Shown piece by piece: positions 13,692 through 16,721 of a stretch of 16,721 nucleotides of DNA (the stretch's first letter is position 1; each line of letters starts with the position of its first letter). The position numbers were made by a program, and so were the translations under genes. Source of the DNA: Acidaminococcaceae bacterium. GTDB lineage: Bacteria; Bacillota; Negativicutes; Acidaminococcales; Acidaminococcaceae. A model generated the notes under the pieces. It was given only the letters and a program-made list of their open reading frames with translations, made no database searches and was not told where the DNA came from. The stretch is taken from positions 1 to 16,721 of the forward strand of contig JAKSOM010000008.1 in NCBI GenBank assembly GCA_024405585.1, read 5' to 3'.

Positions 13692-13995
13692 ATAAACATT
13701 GCTTAACCATTTCTCTATTTTTTATTGCCATATCAAGCAAACGACTAAGAAACGAAGTGTATCCTTTGCTGCCATAGAATTTTGCCTGCTGGATTGTTTG
13801 GCTCGAAAGCCGGAGGGAAACCGTTTGCTTAATCCTGTTCTGACGGTTAATGCGTCTGAATTCTGCCAACATCTCCGCTGTCATTTCCGGACTGTCATCA
13901 TCAAAAACAGGTTCCCTTTTTTCAGCATTATGTAGTTCCTTCAATTCTTCATCACTTAAATCATATTCAATTTCATTCATCTTAATCTTCGCCAT
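13690..13995 (-). CDS. brnA: BrnA antitoxin, ribbon-helix-helix family
   Basis: A 101-residue CopG/ribbon-helix-helix type antitoxin that neutralises BrnT and represses the operon. The acidic N-terminal half (YDLSDEELKEL, FDDDSPEMTAE) is expected to contact the toxin. The C-terminal half has the DNA-binding strand KQTVSLRLS (56-64) followed by two helices ending at about residue 92 (GYTSFLSRLLDMAIKN). The ATG at 13995 is chosen because AGAGAGG lies 10 nt upstream; another ATG at 14019 has no ribosome site. The start overlaps the end of brnT by 14 nt, the usual toxin-first order of this system. It is AT-richer than the flanking noc and codB, consistent with horizontal acquisition. Confidence 0.88.
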   Translation of the reverse strand: MAKIKMNEIEYDLSDEELKELHNAEKREPVFDDDSPEMTAEMLAEFRRINRQNRIKQTVSLRLSSQTIQQAKFYGSKGYTSFLSRLLDMAIKNREMVKQCL

Positions 13996-14284
13996 TCTCA
14001 AGATACCTCTCTTTCTCATCTTTTGTTGCCAATCTGGCAGAAATCAACCTGACATTATTTTCTTTCTTCAACAAACAAACGACAAACAAAATTTTTTTGA
14101 TTTTACCGAGGACGTTATAACGGACCTCCTCGGAATGTTCGATATCTTCACGGATAAGCAGATTAGGGTCTTTAAAAACTTTAACGGCGGTACTGAAATG
14201 AATTCCGAGCTTGTTAAAATTTATTCTATCCTTGTTATCGTCCCACTCAAAAGACATGTCTTCAAAAATAAATTTTCTCTGCAT
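13982..14284 (-). CDS. brnT: BrnT toxin, RelE-like ribonuclease family
   Basis: A 100-residue toxin of the BrnT family, which folds like RelE and cleaves RNA to arrest translation. Family signature elements are visible: FEWDDNKDRINFNKLGIHF (12-30), FKDPN (37-41), EDIEHSEEVRYNVLGKI (46-62) and a closing RLISARLATKDEKERY (79-94), matching the 'RxISAR-A--E---Y' pattern. The start at 14284 has GAGGA 8 nt upstream; an internal ATG at 14257 lacks one. It overlaps brnA and has its own promoter with an operator-like repeat (14306-14352). The system is inserted directly after noc. Nothing in the sequence suggests it is inactive. Confidence 0.9.
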   Translation of the reverse strand: MQRKFIFEDMSFEWDDNKDRINFNKLGIHFSTAVKVFKDPNLLIREDIEHSEEVRYNVLGKIKKILFVVCLLKKENNVRLISARLATKDEKERYLENGED

Positions 14285-14305
14285 CGGTCATTCCTCACAA
14301 ATTGC

Positions 14306-14352
14306 ATTTTACATCATTTCACAGCAAAACGCAATACATTTTAGATTGCGTT
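14306..14352 (-). promoter_or_regulatory. brnTA promoter with overlapping inverted-repeat operator
   Basis: On the minus strand TTGCGT (14334-14329), a 17-bp spacer and TAAAAT (14311-14306) form a promoter whose start would lie about 15-20 nt before the brnT ATG. The inverted repeat AACGCAAT (14328-14335) / ATTGCGTT (14345-14352), with a 9-bp spacer, covers the -35. This is where an autoregulating BrnA would be expected to bind; the binding is inferred from the family. Confidence 0.6.
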
Positions 14353-14367
14353 ATTATCTGCTTTTTG

Positions 14368-15138
14368 CTATTTCACTGCATTTTTTATTCTTACAGTAAT
14401 CACCAAATCCTTACCGTCAAGTTTATGCTTGTAGTCCGTCTCAATGCCGACCTTCTGCATAGCGTCCACCATCCGCTTAAAGGTATTCACATGAATCTGC
14501 ACATTGCTTACCAAGGTTTTCCGTTGGGGCCTGGGTGCAGCGGTCTGGCACAGCTGCTCCACATATCTGTCCGTCTGCAGCACATTAAATTTGTATTGGG
14601 CAATATGCTTCAGGGCCTCCGGCCTTTGGGTTTCAGAAAGCCGCAACAAAGCCCGGGCATGACGCTCCGACAGGCCTGCCTGCAAAAGCCCATCCTTAAT
14701 CTTCCCATCCAAACGCAACAGACGCAATTTATTGGCAATGGTGGCCTGGGTCTTGCCCAAATGCTGGCCCAATTCCTCCTGGGTAATGCCAAACTCATTC
14801 AGCAGCCGCTGCATAGCAGCGGCTTCCTCCAAGTAATTCAGATTGGCCCGCTGGATATTTTCTATCAGGGCAATTTCCGCTTTTTGCCTGTCGTCATATT
14901 CCCCCACCACACAGGGGACCGTCTTCAACCCCGCCAGTTTGGCCGCCCGGAGCCGCCGTTCCCCGGCAACCAGGGTATAAGTGCCCAATGGCGCCTCTGT
15001 CACCAGCAAAGGTTGCAGAACCCCGTAATGCTGGATGCTGTTTTTCAGATCCCTCAACTCATCTTCAGCAAACTGCTGCCTGGGTTGAAAAGGATTGGTT
15101 TTAATCTTATTGATACCGATTTCCAAAATGTTTTTCAT
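14368..15138 (-). CDS. noc: ParB/Noc-family nucleoid occlusion or partition protein
   Basis: A 256-residue ParB-family CTPase clamp. The ParB N-terminal domain (about 3-100) carries NPFQPR (15-20), the CTP-binding arginine motif GERRLRAA (59-66) and ENIQRANLNYLEEA (93-106). A central helix-turn-helix region, about 107-170, includes ITQEELGQHLGKTQATIANK. The short C-terminal dimerisation domain is about 211-256. Its position just downstream of rsmG is that of noc in Bacillus and relatives, and the C-terminal NTFKRMVDAMQKVGI is more Noc-like than Spo0J-like. Unlike Bacillus Noc it lacks the N-terminal amphipathic membrane-targeting extension. The start overlaps the rsmG stop in ATGA, with AAGGAG 6 nt upstream. 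The usual next genes soj and parB are not in this window. Confidence 0.82.
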   Translation of the reverse strand: MKNILEIGINKIKTNPFQPRQQFAEDELRDLKNSIQHYGVLQPLLVTEAPLGTYTLVAGERRLRAAKLAGLKTVPCVVGEYDDRQKAEIALIENIQRANLNYLEEAAAMQRLLNEFGITQEELGQHLGKTQATIANKLRLLRLDGKIKDGLLQAGLSERHARALLRLSETQRPEALKHIAQYKFNVLQTDRYVEQLCQTAAPRPQRKTLVSNVQIHVNTFKRMVDAMQKVGIETDYKHKLDGKDLVITVRIKNAVK

Positions 15139-15842
15139 AATGGCTCCTTTGCCGCCATCCCCGCTTTGCGGGGATATTTGTTTGGCGTAGTTTTTATTTT
15201 TTCTATAATCACCAAAGTCCGCCTGTCTGCAAGGTTTGGCAATTTGATGTCTTTAATTCCCGCTATTCTGCCGCCCAATAAAGCGATGGCCTGCTCCGCT
15301 TCCCGGATTTCCTCTGCCGCCTCACCCTTCATGGCGATGAACCTGCCCCCCACCTTCACCAGTGGCAAACAGAATTCCGCCAACACGTTCAGACGGGCCA
15401 CGGCCCTGGCGGTGACAAAGTCAAACTGCTCCCGCAATTTTTTGTCCCGTCCCCCATCCTCCGCCCGGGCATGAATCCGGACAATATTTTGCAGACCCAA
15501 TTCCCCTGTCAGAGTCTCCAAAAATTTCAGCCGTTTCGCCAAGGAATCCAGCAAGGTAATTTTAATACTGGAATCATAAATTTTCAAGGGCACACCGGGA
15601 AATCCGGCACCCGTTCCCACATCCGCCAAGGTGGCATTATGCATAGCCCCGTCATAAACAGTCAAGCTGTCAATGAAATGCTTCACCGCCACATCCTCCG
15701 GCTCCGTCAAAGCCGTAAGGTTCATAACCTTGTTGGTCTCCGTAAGCAGTTCATAATACCTGACAAACTGATCAATTTGCCGCTCCGTCAAAGTTATTTG
15801 GGCCTGTTTGATTTTGTCTAAAAATACTTCCTTAAACTCCAT
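15135..15842 (-). CDS. rsmG: 16S rRNA (guanine527-N7)-methyltransferase RsmG
   Basis: A 235-residue SAM-dependent enzyme that makes m7G527 in 16S rRNA; loss gives low-level streptomycin resistance in many bacteria. Family motifs are NLTALTEPEDVAVKHFIDSL (41-60), SAM loop DVGTGAGFPGVPLK (74-87), LLDSLAKRLKFL (97-108), TARAVARL (144-151) and the C-terminal KYPRKAGMAAKEPL (222-235), which is the complete family end. The ribosome site is weak (GAGAG 8 nt before the ATG). It is coupled to noc by a 4-nt overlap. Its normal upstream neighbours mnmG and mnmE are absent; instead an unrelated AT-rich small gene ends 117 nt upstream. Confidence 0.95.
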   Translation of the reverse strand: MEFKEVFLDKIKQAQITLTERQIDQFVRYYELLTETNKVMNLTALTEPEDVAVKHFIDSLTVYDGAMHNATLADVGTGAGFPGVPLKIYDSSIKITLLDSLAKRLKFLETLTGELGLQNIVRIHARAEDGGRDKKLREQFDFVTARAVARLNVLAEFCLPLVKVGGRFIAMKGEAAEEIREAEQAIALLGGRIAGIKDIKLPNLADRRTLVIIEKIKTTPNKYPRKAGMAAKEPL

Positions 15843-15917
15843 AAATATCTCTCGTCTGATACTTCTTATCCACCCCTGGAGAGGCGGGGGACCGACTCAG
15901 TTTTTAAGTGGCCAGTA

Positions 15918-15968
15918 GTGGAATAGCTACAGCACGCTCTTGACAAATTCAGCAAGCAACTATTCCAC
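15918..15968 (-). repeat. Long-range inverted repeat over the end of the small membrane-protein gene
   Basis: GTGGAATAG (15918-15926) and CTATTCCAC (15960-15968) are perfect 9-bp arms 33 bp apart. Inner segments can partly pair (GCACGCT with AGCAAGC). The right arm includes the stop codon of the 139-residue gene. No T-run follows on the minus strand, so a standard terminator is unlikely. It could be an mRNA 3'-end hairpin or the remnant of an insertion boundary. The rest of the rsmG leader (15843-15917) shows nothing recognisable. Confidence 0.4.
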
Positions 15969-16379
15969 AAACTTTGAATCCCAAAGATAAACTACTCTAT
16001 CACCATTATCAATGATCGCAAATTCAGAAATTCCCTGAGCTGTAAACAACTCGCCATCGCCCAACTCTTTAGCAGTCTTGTACTCACTTTTTTGTGAAAA
16101 AGAAACCACAACTGCCCAGCTATGATTTTTTCCAAATTTTCTACCTGCATGTAACATTAAATATCCTTGCGGATTATACCCTACTCCATGTGCGAGTCCC
16201 GAAATTCTAACTTTCTTTCCATCATAAATTTTCTTACATTTTTCATCTGGAAGGGTACTAATGTCATCGATTATTGAGCCGTCTGTACATACCATATCGG
16301 GTTTAGACACTAAATAACATACCGTACCTAAAACAATAATAATAATTCCCAAAAAAGATATCAAACAACCTTTTTTCAT
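15960..16379 (-). CDS. Small membrane-anchored protein, possible OB-fold domain
   Basis: A 139-residue protein not recognised by name. It has a basic start (MKKGC), one hydrophobic helix (about 6-24) and an exported domain. A cysteine pair, C31 and C48, frames DGSIIDDISTLPDEK and may form a disulfide. The remainder alternates strands: KKVRISGLAHGVGY, GYLMLHAG, SWAVVVSFSQ, GELFTAQGISEFAI and DRVVYLWDSKFVE. The order 'K-V-R-I-S-G ... L-x-x-G-E-L-F-T-A-Q-G' resembles the small OB-fold lipoprotein-like domains (tRNA_anti-like), an impression only. C21 is not in a lipobox. A GGGAG ribosome site lies 8 nt before the ATG. Codon use is much more AT-rich than in rsmG or noc, suggesting transfer. It follows a lipoprotein-like frame by 34 nt. 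Confidence 0.7.
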   Translation of the reverse strand: MKKGCLISFLGIIIIVLGTVCYLVSKPDMVCTDGSIIDDISTLPDEKCKKIYDGKKVRISGLAHGVGYNPQGYLMLHAGRKFGKNHSWAVVVSFSQKSEYKTAKELGDGELFTAQGISEFAIIDNGDRVVYLWDSKFVE

Positions 16380-16413
16380 TATATTTCTCTCCCTTCTCTG
16401 ATAATTTCATTTA

Positions 16414-16665
16414 TCAACCTTTCCGTGGTCTGTAATTACCCTTATATCCTGACCTACCATTCTTTTTTCCTTTTGAATAACCATTATTCCGTGCATTTGC
16501 TTCTTTTATACCTTCACGAAATGCTCTGGCTCTAGCTTGGCTATTCTCTGTGTAGTAACCTCTGTTATAGGGAATAACAGAAGGAACAACAGTATGTGAA
16601 CAATTAGAAAGTAAAAATAGAATTAATCTATCAGATATTAAAAGAAATAATTTAGAGAATATTAA
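16414..16665 (-). pseudogene. Start-less reading frame with lipoprotein-like N terminus
   Basis: The minus-strand frame is open for 83 codons between a TAA at 16668-16666 and the TGA at 16416-16414. It contains no ATG, GTG or TTG. The conceptual product starts with a hydrophobic run ending LILFLLSNCSHTVV, which looks like a lipoprotein signal with a cysteine in a near-lipobox context. A basic, Gly/Asn/Tyr/Lys-rich tail follows: IPYNRGYYTENSQARARAFR, then EGIKEANARNNGYSKGKK and a short basic end. The downstream part (to about 16570) reads like real coding sequence, while the start lies in 86% AT DNA. It is probably the 3' part of a small lipoprotein gene whose 5' end is missing, replaced or frameshifted. 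Confidence 0.4.
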
Positions 16666-16721
16666 TTATATAAATAATTTAGCAGTAAAAAATATAAATG
16701 ATCCAAAAATGTTAATAATTA
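16571..16721 (+). other. Very AT-rich terminal segment with an open plus-strand frame
   Basis: From 16601 to the end only 17 of 121 bases are G or C. The plus frame beginning after TAG 16568-16570 stays open for 50 codons to the edge, which is unusual at this composition. It translates to an Asn/Ile/Lys-rich peptide (for example INLSDIKRNNLENINYINNL). No normal start codon precedes it. It may be the beginning or middle of a gene from a much more AT-rich source, or a chimeric contig end. No family was recognised. Confidence 0.3.

Noticed and set aside
15866..15874. DnaA-box-like TTATCCACC near rsmG
   Set aside because: Single site with one mismatch to TTATCCACA; no cluster of boxes or AT-rich unwinding region next to it, so an origin cannot be claimed.

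Overview
This window looks like chromosomal DNA from a diderm Firmicute (Negativicutes). The strongest clue is the porin at 4162-5454. It has a signal peptide, one SLH domain, a short coiled coil and a beta-barrel ending in phenylalanine, which is the architecture of the major outer-membrane porins of Selenomonas, Acidaminococcus and Phascolarctobacterium relatives. Most of the DNA is of moderate GC. Family-level placement (possibly Acidaminococcaceae) is inference only. Both ends look like natural assembly breaks: the left end lies in a repeat-like intergenic sequence and the right end in very AT-rich DNA.

Layout. Positions 1-167 hold intergenic repeats. From 168 to 4081, on the minus strand, lies a compact housekeeping operon transcribed prfA (RF1) > prmC (RF1 methylase) > sua5 (t6A synthesis) > rpiB > comEB (dCMP deaminase). 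PrmC methylates the GGQ glutamine of the RF1 encoded just upstream. A terminator at 4107-4139 separates it from the porin gene. Upstream of the porin, also on minus, is trmB > DUF2939-like membrane protein > metN > metI, a methionine-importer ATPase and permease without a recognisable metQ. Beyond that lie an M23 peptidase and a YigZ/IMPACT protein. A 330-bp gap (10215-10544) holds a yigZ promoter, a striking 15-bp perfect inverted repeat, a terminator and heptanucleotide repeats. An SGNH hydrolase (minus) then diverges from a plus-strand pair: an unusual phosphoribosyltransferase and a CodB-type nucleobase permease. The divergent promoters are well defined.

A bidirectional terminator at 13655-13691 serves codB and, on the other strand, a BrnT/BrnA toxin-antitoxin pair. 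Upstream of brnTA on minus are noc (ParB family) and rsmG, an arrangement typical of the origin-proximal mnmE-mnmG-rsmG-noc-soj-parB block. Here soj is replaced by brnTA on one side. On the other side, the place of mnmG is taken by a small membrane protein, a start-less lipoprotein-like reading frame and AT-rich DNA.

Most interesting points: the phosphoribosyltransferase/permease operon; three unrelated intergenic sequences sharing a 7-bp tandem period; a double GTTACGTAAC palindrome with centres 21 bp apart; two genes (prfA, yigZ) with perfect TATAAT boxes only 8-10 bp before their start codons and no Shine-Dalgarno; and metNI coupled to a DUF2939-like gene instead of metQ. No rRNA, tRNA, CRISPR array, riboswitch or insertion sequence was recognised.
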